DNA from: Gordius sp. MW1
Taxonomy: Eukaryota > Nematomorpha > Gordioida > Gordea > Gordiidae
Direction of reading: 5' to 3'
Assembly: GCA_964036665.1 (NCBI GenBank)
Contig: OZ038527.1
Span: 11,563,835-11,627,834, forward strand
Length of the DNA stretch: 64,000 nt
Shown here: piece by piece, positions 24,905 to 38,286 of the stretch
Position numbering within the stretch: the stretch's first letter is position 1
Layout: each line of letters opens with the position of its first letter
Translations under genes and position numbers: made by a program
Notes under the pieces: model-generated
What the model saw: only the letters and a program-made list of their open reading frames with translations
The model's database searches: none
Told to the model about the DNA's origin: nothing

Positions 24905-26681
24905 AGCTCTTTCACATAGAATCGAAAAAAATAAATATTTTTACCTCAAAATTTTTCACATTTTTTTCTTTCAACCGTATTCATCCGATGAAAGTTGTCG
25001 TTTTCAGACGTTGTTTCCATGATAAAAAGTAAAAATTTATCAGAATCAGAAAACTAATACTTTGAAATCATGATTGCATAGAGCAGTTCTCAAAAATTAA
25101 GCACTCACGTTTGATACAACAAACTAATCGCAACAATAAAATGTTGTCTTTTGTCAAAATGATAGTTCTCGCAGCTTAAAACCTCTTTTCGGAAGTCAAT
25201 CGAGGATAATAGGATTCTCAAATTGGCTTATTTTTATATATTTTTGTACGCTCTTTCACATAGAATCAAAAAAATGAATATTTTTACCGCAAAATTTTTC
25301 ACATTTTTTTATTCAACCGTATTCATCCGATGAAAGTTGTCGTTTTCAGACGTTGTTTCCATGATAAAAAGTAAAAATTTATCAGAATCAGAAAACTATT
25401 ACTTTCAAATCATGATTGCATAGAGCAGTTTTCAAAAATTAAGCACTCACGTTTGATACAACAAACTAATCGCAACAATAAACGTTGTCTTTTGTCAAAA
25501 TGATAGTTCTCGCAGCTTAAAACCTCTTTTCGGAAGTCAATCGAACATAATAGGATTCTCACTCTGCTTACTTTTATATATTATTTCAAGCTCTTTCACA
25601 TAGAATTGAAAAAAATAAATATTTTTACCTCAAAATTTTTTACATTTTTTTCTTTCAACCGTATTCATCCGATGAAAGTTGTCGTTTTCAGACGTTGTTT
25701 CCATGATAAAAAGTAAAAATTTATCAGAATCAGAAAACTATTACTTTGAAATCATGATTGCATAGAGCAGTTTTCAAAAAAGCACTCACGTTTGATACAA
25801 CAAACTAATCGCAACAATAAAACGTTGTCTTTTGTCAAATTGATAGTTCTCGCAGCTTAAAACCTCTTTTCGGAAGTCAATCGAGGATAATAGGATTCTC
25901 AAATTGGCTTATTTTTATATATTTTTGTACGCTCTTTCACATAGAATCAAAAAAAATGAATATTTTTACCGCAAAATTTTTCACATTTTTTTATTCAACC
26001 GTATTCATCCGATGAAAGTTGTCGTTTTCAGACGTTGTTTCCATGATAAAAAGTAAAAATTTATCAGAATCAGAAAACTATTACTTTCAAATCATGATCG
26101 CATAGAGCAATTTTCAAAAATTAAGCACTCACGTTACGATACAACAAACTAATCGCAACAATAAAACGTAGTCTTTTGTCAAAATGATAGTTCTCGCAGC
26201 TTAAAACCTCTTTTCGGAAGTCAATCGAGGATAATAGGATTCTCAAATCGACTTACTTTTTTATATTTTTTAAAGCTCTTTCACATAGAATCGAAAAAAA
26301 TAAATATTTTTACCTCAAAATTTTTTACATTTTTTTCTTTCAACCGTATTCATCCGATGAAAGTTGTCGTTTTCAGACGTTGTTTCCATGATAAAAAGTA
26401 AAAATTTATCAGAATCAGAAAACTATTACTTTGAAATCATGATTGCATAGAGCAGTTTTCAAAAAAGCACTCACGTTTGATACAACAAACTAATCGCAAC
26501 AATAAAACGTTGTCTTTTGTCAAAATGATAGTTCTCGCAGCTTAAAACCTCTTTTCGGAAGTCAATCGAGGATAATAGGATTGTCAAATTGGCTTATTTT
26601 TATATATTTTTGTACGCTCTTTCACATAGAATCAAAAAAATGAATATTTTTACCGCAAAATTTTTCACATTTTTTTATTCA

Positions 26682-27017
26682 ACCGTATTCATCCGATGAA
26701 AGTTGTCGTTTTCAGACGTTGTTTCCATGATAAAAAGTAAAAATATATCAGAATCAGAAAACTATTACTTTCAAATCTAGAGCAATTTTCAAAAATTAAG
26801 CACTCACGTTACGATACAACAAACTAATCGCAACAATAAAACGTAGTCTTTTGTCAAAATGATAGTTCTCGCAGCTTAAAACCTCTTTTCGGAAGTCAAT
26901 CGAGGATAATAGGATTCTCAAATCGGCTTACTTTTTTATATTTTTTAAAGCTCTTTCACATAGAATCGAAAAAAATAAATATTTTTACCTCAAAATTTTT
27001 TACATTTTTTTCTTTCA
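26682..27017. other. Unit with 9-bp internal deletion (336 bp)
   Basis: The usual AATCATGATCGCATAGAGC is shortened to AATCTAGAGC, removing the AATCATGAT palindrome. The unit also reads AAAATATATCAG. It is found three times, at exact 3412-bp steps (26682, 30094, 33506), so the deletion arose once before the D amplification. The equivalent unit at 38971, outside D, does not have it. Confidence 0.9.
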
Positions 27018-27356
27018 ACCGTATTCATCCGATGAAAGTTGTCGTTTTCAGACGTTGTTTCCATGATAAAAAGTAAAAATTTATCAGAATCAGAAAACTA
27101 TTACTTTGAAATCATGATTGCATAGAGCAGTTTTCAAAAAAGCACTCACGTTTGATACAACAAACTAATCGCAACAATAAAACGTTGTCTTTTGTCAAAA
27201 TGATAGTTCTCGCAGCTTAAAACCTCTTTTCGGAAGTCAATCGAGGATAAAAGGATTGTCAAATTGGCTTATTTTTATATATTTTTGTACGCTCTTTCAC
27301 ATAGAATCAAAAAAATGAATATTTTTACCGCAAAATTTTTCACATTTTTTTATTCA

Positions 27357-28040
27357 ACCGTATTCATCCGATGAAAGTTGTCGTTTTCAGACCTTGTTTC
27401 CATGATAAAAAGTAAAAATTTATCAGAATCAGAAAACTATTACTTTCAAATCATGATCGCATAGAGCAATTTTCAAAAATTAAGCACTCACGTTACGATA
27501 CAACAAACTAATCGCAACAATAAAACGTAGTCTTTTGTCAAAATGATAGTTCTCGCAGCTTAAAACCTCTTTTCGGAAGTCAATCGAGGATAATAGGATT
27601 CTCAAATCGGCTTACTTTTTTATATTTTTTAAAGCTCTTTCACATAGAATCGAAAAAAATAAATATTTTTACCTCAAAATTTTTTACATTTTTTTCTTTC
27701 AACCGTATTCATCCGATGAAAGTTGTCGTTTTCAGACGTTGTTTCCATGATAAAAAGTAAAAATTTATCAGAATCAGAAAACTATTACTTTGAAATCATG
27801 ATTGCATAGAGCAGTTTTCAAAAAAGCACTCACGTTTGATACAACAAACTAATCGCAACAATAAGACGTTGTCTTTTGTCAAAATGATAGTTCTCGCAGC
27901 TTAAAACCTCTTTTCGGAAGTCAATCGAGGATAATAGGATTGTCAAATTGGCTTATTTTTATATATTTTTGTACGCTCTTTCACATAGAATCAAAAAAAT
28001 GAATATTTTTACCGCAAAATTTTTCACATTTTTTTATTCA
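27357..28040. repeat. Representative 684-bp dimer of two unit types
   Basis: The 345-bp unit at 27357 has AAAATTAAGC, GTTACGAT, CGTAGTC, TCTCAAATCGG, TTTTAAAGC and a tail ending CTTTCAACC. The 339-bp unit at 27702 has CAAAAAAGCAC, GTTTGAT, CGTTGTC, TGTCAAATTGG, TTTGTACGC, CCGCAAAATTTTTC and a tail ending ATTCAACC. The two forms alternate over much of 26.3-28.4, 29.8-31.8, 33.2-35.2, 38.6-40.3, 41.7-43.1 and 45.1-46.8 kb. Confidence 0.88.
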
Positions 28041-28316
28041 ACCGTATTCATCCGATGAAAGTTGTCGTTTTCAGACGTTGTTTCCATGATAAAAAGTAAA
28101 AATTTATCAGAATCAGAAAACTATTACTTTCAAATCATGATCGCATAGAGCAATTTTCAAAAATTAAGCACTCACGTTACGATACAACAAACTAATCGCA
28201 ACAATTAAACGTAGTCTTTTGTCAAAGTGATAGTTCTCGCAGCTTAAAACCTCTTTTCGGAAGTCAATCGAGGATAATAGGATTCTCAAATCGACTTACT
28301 TTTTTATATTTTTTAA

Positions 28317-31300
28317 AGCTCTTTCACATAGAATCGAAAAAAATAAATATTTTTACCTCAAAATTTTTCACATTTTTTTCTTTCAACCGTATTCATCCGA
28401 TGAAAGTTGTCGTTTTCAGACGTTGTTTCCATGATAAAAAGTAAAAATTTATCAGAATCAGAAAACTAATACTTTGAAATCATGATTGCATAGAGCAGTT
28501 CTCAAAAATTAAGCACTCACGTTTGATACAACAAACTAATCGCAACAATAAAATGTTGTCTTTTGTCAAAATGATAGTTCTCGCAGCTTAAAACCTCTTT
28601 TCGGAAGTCAATCGAGGATAATAGGATTCTCAAATTGGCTTATTTTTATATATTTTTGTACGCTCTTTCACATAGAATCAAAAAAATGAATATTTTTACC
28701 GCAAAATTTTTCACATTTTTTTATTCAACCGTATTCATCCGATGAAAGTTGTCGTTTTCAGACGTTATTTCCATGATAAAAAGTAAAAATTTATCAGAAT
28801 CAGAAAACTATTACTTTCAAATCATGATTGCATAGAGCAGTTTTCAAAAATTAAGCACTCACGTTTGATACAACAAACTAATCGCAACAATAAACGTTGT
28901 CTTTTGTCAAAATGATAGTTCTCGCAGCTTAAAACCTCTTTTCGGAAGTCAATCGAACATAATAGGATTCTCACTCTGCTTACTTTTATATATTATTTCA
29001 AGCTCTTTCACATAGAATTGAAAAAAATAAATATTTTTACCTCAAAATTTTTTACATTTTTTTCTTTCAACCGTATTCATCCGATGAAAGTTGTCGTTTT
29101 CAGACGTTGTTTCCATGATAAAAAGTAAAAATTTATCAGAATCAGAAAACTATTACTTTGAAATCATGATTGCATAGAGCAGTTTTCAAAAAAGCACTCA
29201 CGTTTGATACAACAAACTAATCGCAACAATAAAACGTTGTCTTTTGTCAAATTGATAGTTCTCGCAGCTTAAAACCTCTTTTCGGAAGTCAATCGAGGAT
29301 AATAGGATTCTCAAATTGGCTTATTTTTATATATTTTTGTACGCTCTTTCACATAGAATCAAAAAAAATGAATATTTTTACCGCAAAATTTTTCACATTT
29401 TTTTATTCAACCGTATTCATCCGATGAAAGTTGTCGTTTTCAGACGTTGTTTCCATGATAAAAAGTAAAAATTTATCAGAATCAGAAAACTATTACTTTC
29501 AAATCATGATCGCATAGAGCAATTTTCAAAAATTAAGCACTCACGTTACGATACAACAAACTAATCGCAACAATAAAACGTAGTCTTTTGTCAAAATGAT
29601 AGTTCTCGCAGCTTAAAACCTCTTTTCGGAAGTCAATCGAGGATAATAGGATTCTCAAATCGACTTACTTTTTTATATTTTTTAAAGCTCTTTCACATAG
29701 AATCGAAAAAAATAAATATTTTTACCTCAAAATTTTTTACATTTTTTTCTTTCAACCGTATTCATCCGATGAAAGTTGTCGTTTTCAGACGTTGTTTCCA
29801 TGATAAAAAGTAAAAATTTATCAGAATCAGAAAACTATTACTTTGAAATCATGATTGCATAGAGCAGTTTTCAAAAAAGCACTCACGTTTGATACAACAA
29901 ACTAATCGCAACAATAAAACGTTGTCTTTTGTCAAAATGATAGTTCTCGCAGCTTAAAACCTCTTTTCGGAAGTCAATCGAGGATAATAGGATTGTCAAA
30001 TTGGCTTATTTTTATATATTTTTGTACGCTCTTTCACATAGAATCAAAAAAATGAATATTTTTACCGCAAAATTTTTCACATTTTTTTATTCAACCGTAT
30101 TCATCCGATGAAAGTTGTCGTTTTCAGACGTTGTTTCCATGATAAAAAGTAAAAATATATCAGAATCAGAAAACTATTACTTTCAAATCTAGAGCAATTT
30201 TCAAAAATTAAGCACTCACGTTACGATACAACAAACTAATCGCAACAATAAAACGTAGTCTTTTGTCAAAATGATAGTTCTCGCAGCTTAAAACCTCTTT
30301 TCGGAAGTCAATCGAGGATAATAGGATTCTCAAATCGGCTTACTTTTTTATATTTTTTAAAGCTCTTTCACATAGAATCGAAAAAAATAAATATTTTTAC
30401 CTCAAAATTTTTTACATTTTTTTCTTTCAACCGTATTCATCCGATGAAAGTTGTCGTTTTCAGACGTTGTTTCCATGATAAAAAGTAAAAATTTATCAGA
30501 ATCAGAAAACTATTACTTTGAAATCATGATTGCATAGAGCAGTTTTCAAAAAAGCACTCACGTTTGATACAACAAACTAATCGCAACAATAAAACGTTGT
30601 CTTTTGTCAAAATGATAGTTCTCGCAGCTTAAAACCTCTTTTCGGAAGTCAATCGAGGATAAAAGGATTGTCAAATTGGCTTATTTTTATATATTTTTGT
30701 ACGCTCTTTCACATAGAATCAAAAAAATGAATATTTTTACCGCAAAATTTTTCACATTTTTTTATTCAACCGTATTCATCCGATGAAAGTTGTCGTTTTC
30801 AGACCTTGTTTCCATGATAAAAAGTAAAAATTTATCAGAATCAGAAAACTATTACTTTCAAATCATGATCGCATAGAGCAATTTTCAAAAATTAAGCACT
30901 CACGTTACGATACAACAAACTAATCGCAACAATAAAACGTAGTCTTTTGTCAAAATGATAGTTCTCGCAGCTTAAAACCTCTTTTCGGAAGTCAATCGAG
31001 GATAATAGGATTCTCAAATCGGCTTACTTTTTTATATTTTTTAAAGCTCTTTCACATAGAATCGAAAAAAATAAATATTTTTACCTCAAAATTTTTTACA
31101 TTTTTTTCTTTCAACCGTATTCATCCGATGAAAGTTGTCGTTTTCAGACGTTGTTTCCATGATAAAAAGTAAAAATTTATCAGAATCAGAAAACTATTAC
31201 TTTGAAATCATGATTGCATAGAGCAGTTTTCAAAAAAGCACTCACGTTTGATACAACAAACTAATCGCAACAATAAAACGTTGTCTTTTGTCAAAATGAT

Positions 31301-31728
31301 AGTTCTCGCAGCTTAAAACCTCTTTTCGGAAGTCAATCGAGGATAATAGGATTGTCAAATTGGCTTATTTTTATATATTTTTGTACGCTCTTTCACATAG
31401 AATCAAAAAAATGAATATTTTTACCGCAAAATTTTTCACATTTTTTTATTCAACCGTATTCATCCGATGAAAGTTGTCGTTTTCAGACGTTGTTTCCATG
31501 ATAAAAAGTAAAAATTTATCAGAATCAGAAAACTATTACTTTCAAATCATGATCGCATAGAGCAATTTTCAAAAATTAAGCACTCACGTTACGATACAAC
31601 AAACTAATCGCAACAATTAAACGTAGTCTTTTGTCAAAGTGATAGTTCTCGCAGCTTAAAACCTCTTTTCGGAAGTCAATCGAGGATAATAGGATTCTCA
31701 AATCGACTTACTTTTTTATATTTTTTAA
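28317..31728. repeat. HOR region D, copy 2 (10 units, 3412 bp)
   Basis: Unit starts at 28386, 28728, 29070, 29410, 29755, 30094, 30430, 30769, 31114 and 31453, exactly 3412 bp from copy 1. A private change ACGTTATTTCC is at 28767. The 9-bp deletion unit recurs near 30183. Confidence 0.95.
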
Positions 31729-34700
31729 AGCTCTTTCACATAGAATCGAAAAAAATAAATATTTTTACCTCAAAATTTTTCACATTTTTTTCTTTCAACC
31801 GTATTCATCCGATGAAAGTTGTCGTTTTCAGACGTTGTTTCCATGATAAAAAGTAAAAATTTATCAGAATCAGAAAACTAATACTTTGAAATCATGATTG
31901 CATAGAGCAGTTCTCAAAAATTAAGCACTCACGTTTGATACAACAAACTAATCGCAACAATAAAATGTTGTCTTTTGTCAAAATGATAGTTCTCGCAGCT
32001 TAAAACCTCTTTTCGGAAGTCAATCGAGGATAATAGGATTCTCAAATTGGCTTATTTTTATATATTTTTGTACGCTCTTTCACATAGAATCAAAAAAATG
32101 AATATTTTTACCGCAAAATTTTTCACATTTTTTTATTCAACCGTATTCATCCGATGAAAGTTGTCGTTTTCAGACGTTGTTTCCATGATAAAAAGTAAAA
32201 ATTTATCAGAATCAGAAAACTATTACTTTCAAATCATGATTGCATAGAGCAGTTTTCAAAAATTAAGCACTCACGTTTGATACAACAAACTAATCGCAAC
32301 AATAAACGTTGTCTTTTGTCAAAATGATAGTTCTCGCAGCTTAAAACCTCTTTTCGGAAGTCAATCGAACATAATAGGATTCTCACTCTGCTTACTTTTA
32401 TATATTATTTCAAGCTCTTTCACATAGAATTGAAAAAAATAAATATTTTTACCTCAAAATTTTTTACATTTTTTTCTTTCAACCGTATTCATCCGATGAA
32501 AGTTGTCGTTTTCAGACGTTGTTTCCATGATAAAAAGTAAAAATTTATCAGAATCAGAAAACTATTACTTTGAAATCATGATTGCATAGAGCAGTTTTCA
32601 AAAAAGCACTCACGTTTGATACAACAAACTAATCGCAACAATAAAACGTTGTCTTTTGTCAAATTGATAGTTCTCGCAGCTTAAAACCTCTTTTCGGAAG
32701 TCAATCGAGGATAATAGGATTCTCAAATTGGCTTATTTTTATATATTTTTGTACGCTCTTTCACATAGAATCAAAAAAAATGAATATTTTTACCGCAAAA
32801 TTTTTCACATTTTTTTATTCAACCGTATTCATCCGATGAAAGTTGTCGTTTTCAGACGTTGTTTCCATGATAAAAAGTAAAAATTTATCAGAATCAGAAA
32901 ACTATTACTTTCAAATCATGATCGCATAGAGCAATTTTCAAAAATTAAGCACTCACGTTACGATACAACAAACTAATCGCAACAATAAAACGTAGTCTTT
33001 TGTCAAAATGATAGTTCTCGCAGCTTAAAACCTCTTTTCGGAAGTCAATCGAGGATAATAGGATTCTCAAATCGACTTACTTTTTTATATTTTTTAAAGC
33101 TCTTTCACATAGAATCGAAAAAAATAAATATTTTTACCTCAAAATTTTTTACATTTTTTTCTTTCAACCGTATTCATCCGATGAAAGTTGTCGTTTTCAG
33201 ACGTTGTTTCCATGATAAAAAGTAAAAATTTATCAGAATCAGAAAACTATTACTTTGAAATCATGATTGCATAGAGCAGTTTTCAAAAAAGCACTCACGT
33301 TTGATACAACAAACTAATCGCAACAATAAAACGTTGTCTTTTGTCAAAATGATAGTTCTCGCAGCTTAAAACCTCTTTTCGGAAGTCAATCGAGGATAAT
33401 AGGATTGTCAAATTGGCTTATTTTTATATATTTTTGTACGCTCTTTCACATAGAATCAAAAAAATGAATATTTTTACCGCAAAATTTTTCACATTTTTTT
33501 ATTCAACCGTATTCATCCGATGAAAGTTGTCGTTTTCAGACGTTGTTTCCATGATAAAAAGTAAAAATATATCAGAATCAGAAAACTATTACTTTCAAAT
33601 CTAGAGCAATTTTCAAAAATTAAGCACTCACGTTACGATACAACAAACTAATCGCAACAATAAAACGTAGTCTTTTGTCAAAATGATAGTTCTCGCAGCT
33701 TAAAACCTCTTTTCGGAAGTCAATCGAGGATAATAGGATTCTCAAATCGGCTTACTTTTTTATATTTTTTAAAGCTCTTTCACATAGAATCGAAAAAAAT
33801 AAATATTTTTACCTCAAAATTTTTTACATTTTTTTCTTTCAACCGTATTCATCCGATGAAAGTTGTCGTTTTCAGACGTTGTTTCCATGATAAAAAGTAA
33901 AAATTTATCAGAATCAGAAAACTATTACTTTGAAATCATGATTGCATAGAGCAGTTTTCAAAAAAGCACTCACGTTTGATACAACAAACTAATCGCAACA
34001 ATAAAACGTTGTCTTTTGTCAAAATGATAGTTCTCGCAGCTTAAAACCTCTTTTCGGAAGTCAATCGAGGATAAAAGGATTGTCAAATTGGCTTATTTTT
34101 ATATATTTTTGTACGCTCTTTCACATAGAATCAAAAAAATGAATATTTTTACCGCAAAATTTTTCACATTTTTTTATTCAACCGTATTCATCCGATGAAA
34201 GTTGTCGTTTTCAGACCTTGTTTCCATGATAAAAAGTAAAAATTTATCAGAATCAGAAAACTATTACTTTCAAATCATGATCGCATAGAGCAATTTTCAA
34301 AAATTAAGCACTCACGTTACGATACAACAAACTAATCGCAACAATAAAACGTAGTCTTTTGTCAAAATGATAGTTCTCGCAGCTTAAAACCTCTTTTCGG
34401 AAGTCAATCGAGGATAATAGGATTCTCAAATCGGCTTACTTTTTTATATTTTTTAAAGCTCTTTCACATAGAATCGAAAAAAATAAATATTTTTACCTCA
34501 AAATTTTTTACATTTTTTTCTTTCAACCGTATTCATCCGATGAAAGTTGTCGTTTTCAGACGTTGTTTCCATGATAAAAAGTAAAAATTTATCAGAATCA
34601 GAAAACTATTACTTTGAAATCATGATTGCATAGAGCAGTTTTCAAAAAAGCACTCACGTTTGATACAACAAACTAATCGCAACAATAAAACGTTGTCTTT

Positions 34701-35140
34701 TGTCAAAATGATAGTTCTCGCAGCTTAAAACCTCTTTTCGGAAGTCAATCGAGGATAATAGGATTGTCAAATTGGCTTATTTTTATATATTTTTGTACGC
34801 TCTTTCACATAGAATCAAAAAAATGAATATTTTTACCGCAAAATTTTTCACATTTTTTTATTCAACCGTATTCATCCGATGAAAGTTGTCGTTTTCAGAC
34901 GTTGTTTCCATGATAAAAAGTAAAAATTTATCAGAATCAGAAAACTATTACTTTCAAATCATGATCGCATAGAGCAATTTTCAAAAATTAAGCACTCACG
35001 TTACGATACAACAAACTAATCGCAACAATTAAACGTAGTCTTTTGTCAAAGTGATAGTTCTCGCAGCTTAAAACCTCTTTTCGGAAGTCAATCGAGGATA
35101 ATAGGATTCTCAAATCGGCTTACTTTTTTATATTTTTTAA
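31729..35140. repeat. HOR region D, copy 3 (10 units, 3412 bp)
   Basis: Unit starts at 31798, 32140, 32482, 32822, 33167, 33506, 33842, 34181, 34526 and 34865. The 9-bp deletion unit is near 33595. It matches copy 2 throughout, except that the last unit reads TCGGCTTAC instead of TCGACTTAC. The 3412-bp period ends just after 35140, where CAAAATTTTTTAC replaces CAAAATTTTTCAC. Confidence 0.95.
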
Positions 35141-38100
35141 AGCTCTTTCACATAGAATCGAAAAAAATAAATATTTTTACCTCAAAATTTTTTACATTTT
35201 TTTCTTTCAACCGTATTCATCCGATGAAAGTTGTCGTTTTCAGACGTTGTTTCCATGATAAAAAGTAAAAATTTATCAGAATCAGAAAACTATTACTTTC
35301 AAATCATGATTGCATAGAGCAGTTTTCAAAAATTAAGCACTCACGTTTGATACAACAAACTAATCGCAACATTAAAACGTTGTCTTTTGTCAAAATGATA
35401 GTTCTCGCAGCTTAAAACCTCTTTTCGGAAGTCAATCGAGGATAATAGGATTCTCAAATTGGCTTATTTTTATATATTTTTTTACGCTCTTTCACATAGA
35501 ATCGAAAAAAATTAATATTTTTACCTCAAAACTTTTCACATTTTTTTATTCAACCGTATTCATCCGATGAAAGTTGTCGTTTACAGACGTTGTTTCCATG
35601 ATAAAAAGTAAAAATTTATCAGAATCAGAAAACTATTACTTTGAAATCATGATCGCATAGAGCAATTTTCAAAAATTAAGCACTCACGTTACGATACAAC
35701 AAACTAATCGCAACAATAAAACGTTGTCTTTTGTCAAAATGATAGTTCTCGCAGCTTAAAACCTCTTTTCGGAAGTCAATCGAGGATAATAGGATTCTCA
35801 AATCGGCTTACTTTTATATAATTTTTCAAGCTCTTTCACATAGAATCGAAAAAAATAAATATTTTTACCTCAAAGTTTTTCACATTTTTTTCTTTCAACC
35901 GTATTCATCCGATGAAAGTTGTCGTTTTCAGACGTTGTTTCCATGATAAAAAGTACAAATTTATCAGAATCAGAAATATATTACTTTGAAATCATGATTG
36001 CATAGAGCAGTTTTCAAAAATTAAGCACTCACGTTTGATACAACAAACTAATCGCAACAATAAAACGTTGTCTTTTGTCAAAATGATAGTTCTCGCAGCT
36101 TAAAACCTCTTTTCGGAAGTCAATCGAGGATAATAGGATTCTCAAATTGGCTTATTTTTATATTTTTTTATACGCTCTTTCACATAGAATCGAAAAAAAT
36201 GGATATTTTTACCTAAAAATTTTTCACATTTCAACCGTATTCATCCGATGAAAGTTGTCGTTTTCAGACGTTGTTTCCATGATGAAAAGTACAAATTTAT
36301 CAGAATCAGAAAACTATTACTTTGAAATCATGATTGCATAGAGCAGTTTTCAAAAATTAAGCACTCACGTTTGATACAACAAACTAATCGCAACAATAAA
36401 ACGTTGTCTTTTGTCAAAATGATAGTTCTTGCAGCTTAAAACCTCTTTTCGGAAGTCAATCGAGGATAATAGGATTCTCAAATCGGCTTACTTTTATATA
36501 ATCTTTCAAGCTCTTTCACATAGAATCGAAAAAAATAAATATTTTTACCTCAAAATTTTTCACATTTTTTTCTTTCAACCGTATTCATCCGATGAAAGTT
36601 GTCGTTTTCAGACGTTGTTTCCATGATAAAAAGTAAAAATTTATGAGAATCAGAAAACTATTACTTTGAAATCATGATTGCATAGAGCAGTTTTCAAAAA
36701 AGCACTCACGTTTGATACAACAAACTAATCGCAACAATAAAACGTTGTCTTTTGTCAAAATGATAGTTCTCGCAGCTTAAAACCTCTTTTCGGAAGTCAA
36801 TCGAGGATAATAGGATTGTCAAATTGGCTTATTTTTATATATTTTTGTACGCTCTTTCACATAGAATCAAAAAAATGAATATTTTTACCGCAAAATTTTT
36901 CACATTTTTTTATTCAACCGTATTCATCCGATGAAAGTTGTCGTTTTCAGACGTTGTTTCCATGATAAAAAGTAAAAATTTATCAGAATCAGAAAACTAT
37001 TACTTTCAAATCATGATCGCATAGAGCAATTTTCAAAAATTAAGCACTCACGTTACGATACAACAAACTAATCGCAACAATAAAACGTAGTCTTTTGTCA
37101 AAATGATAGTTCTCGCAGCTTAAAACCTCTTTTCGGAAGTCAATCGAGGGTAATAGGATTCTCAAATCGGCTTACTTTTATATATTTTTTCAAGCTCTTT
37201 CACATAGAATCGAAAAAAATAAATATTTTTACCTCAAAATTTTTCACATTTTTTTCTTTCAACCGTATTCATCCGATGAAAGTTGTCGTTTTCAGACGTT
37301 GTTTCCATGATAAAAAGTAAAAATTTATCAGAATCAGAAAACTAATACTTTGAAATCATGATTGCATAGAGCAGTTCTCAAAAATTAAGCACTCACGTTT
37401 GATACAACAAACTAATCGCAACAATAAAACGTTGTCTTTTGTCAAAATGATAGTTCTCGCAGCTTAAAACCTCTTTTCGGAAGTCAATCGAGGGTAATAG
37501 GATTCTCAAATCGGCTTACTTTTATATATTTTTTCAAGCTCTTTCACATAGAATCGAAAAAAATGAATATTTTTACCGCAAAATTTTTCACATTTTTTTA
37601 TTCAACCGTATTCATCCGATGAAAGTTGTCGTTTTCAGACGTTGTTTCCATGATAAAAAGTAAAAATTTATCAGAATCAGAAAACTATTACTTTCAAATC
37701 ATGATTGCATAGAGCAGTTTTCAAAAATTAAGCACTCACGTTTGATACAACAAACTAATCGCAACAATAAACGTTGTCTTTTGTCAAAATGATAGTTCTC
37801 GCAGCTTAAAACCTCTTTTCGGAAGTCAATCGAACATAATAGGATTCTCACTCTGCTTACTTTTATATATTTTTTCAAGCTCTTTCACATAGAATTGAAA
37901 AAAATAAATATTTTTACCTCAAAATTTTTTACATTTTTTTCTTTCAACCGTATTCATCCGATGAAAGTTGTCGTTTTCAGACGTTGTTTCCATGATAAAA
38001 AGTAAAAATTTATCAGAATCAGAAAACTATTACTTTGAAATCATGATTGCATAGAGCAGTTTTCAAAAAAGCACTCACGTTTGATACAACAAACTAATCG

Positions 38101-38286
38101 CAACAATAAAACGTTGACTTTTGTCAAAATGATAGTTCTCGCAGCTTAAAACCTCTTTTCGGAAGTCAATCGAGGATAATAGGATTCTCAAATTGGCTTA
38201 TTTTTATATATTTTTGTACGCTCTTTCACATAGAATCAAAAAAAATGAATATTTTTACCGCAAAATTTTTCACATTTTTTTATTCA
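35141..38286. repeat. Return of C-type sequence between D and E (9 units)
   Basis: Unit starts at 35210, 35553, 35898, 36234, 36578, 36917, 37262, 37605 and 37947. From about 35455 on, the units match 23167 onward at an offset of 12288 bp: GTTTACAG, GTACAAA/ATATATT, TTCTTGCAGC, ATGAGAATC, GAGGGTAATA, AACTAATACTTTG. The unit at 35210 is a different form (AACATTAAAACG) that is seen again at 55756 and 59194. Confidence 0.88.

Larger units (their letters stand above)
24905..28316. repeat. HOR region D, copy 1 (10 units, 3412 bp)
   Basis: Unit starts at 24974, 25316, 25658, 25998, 26343, 26682, 27018, 27357, 27702 and 28041. Rare marks: AACTAATACTTTG, AATAAACGTTG, TATATTATTTCAAG, TCAAATTGATAG, the 9-bp deletion AAATCTAGAGC (near 26771), GATAAAAGGATTG, AGACCTTG, and AACAATTAAACG with CAAAGTGATAG. 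All recur 3412 bp later. A private change AATAAGACG is at 27865. Confidence 0.95.
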
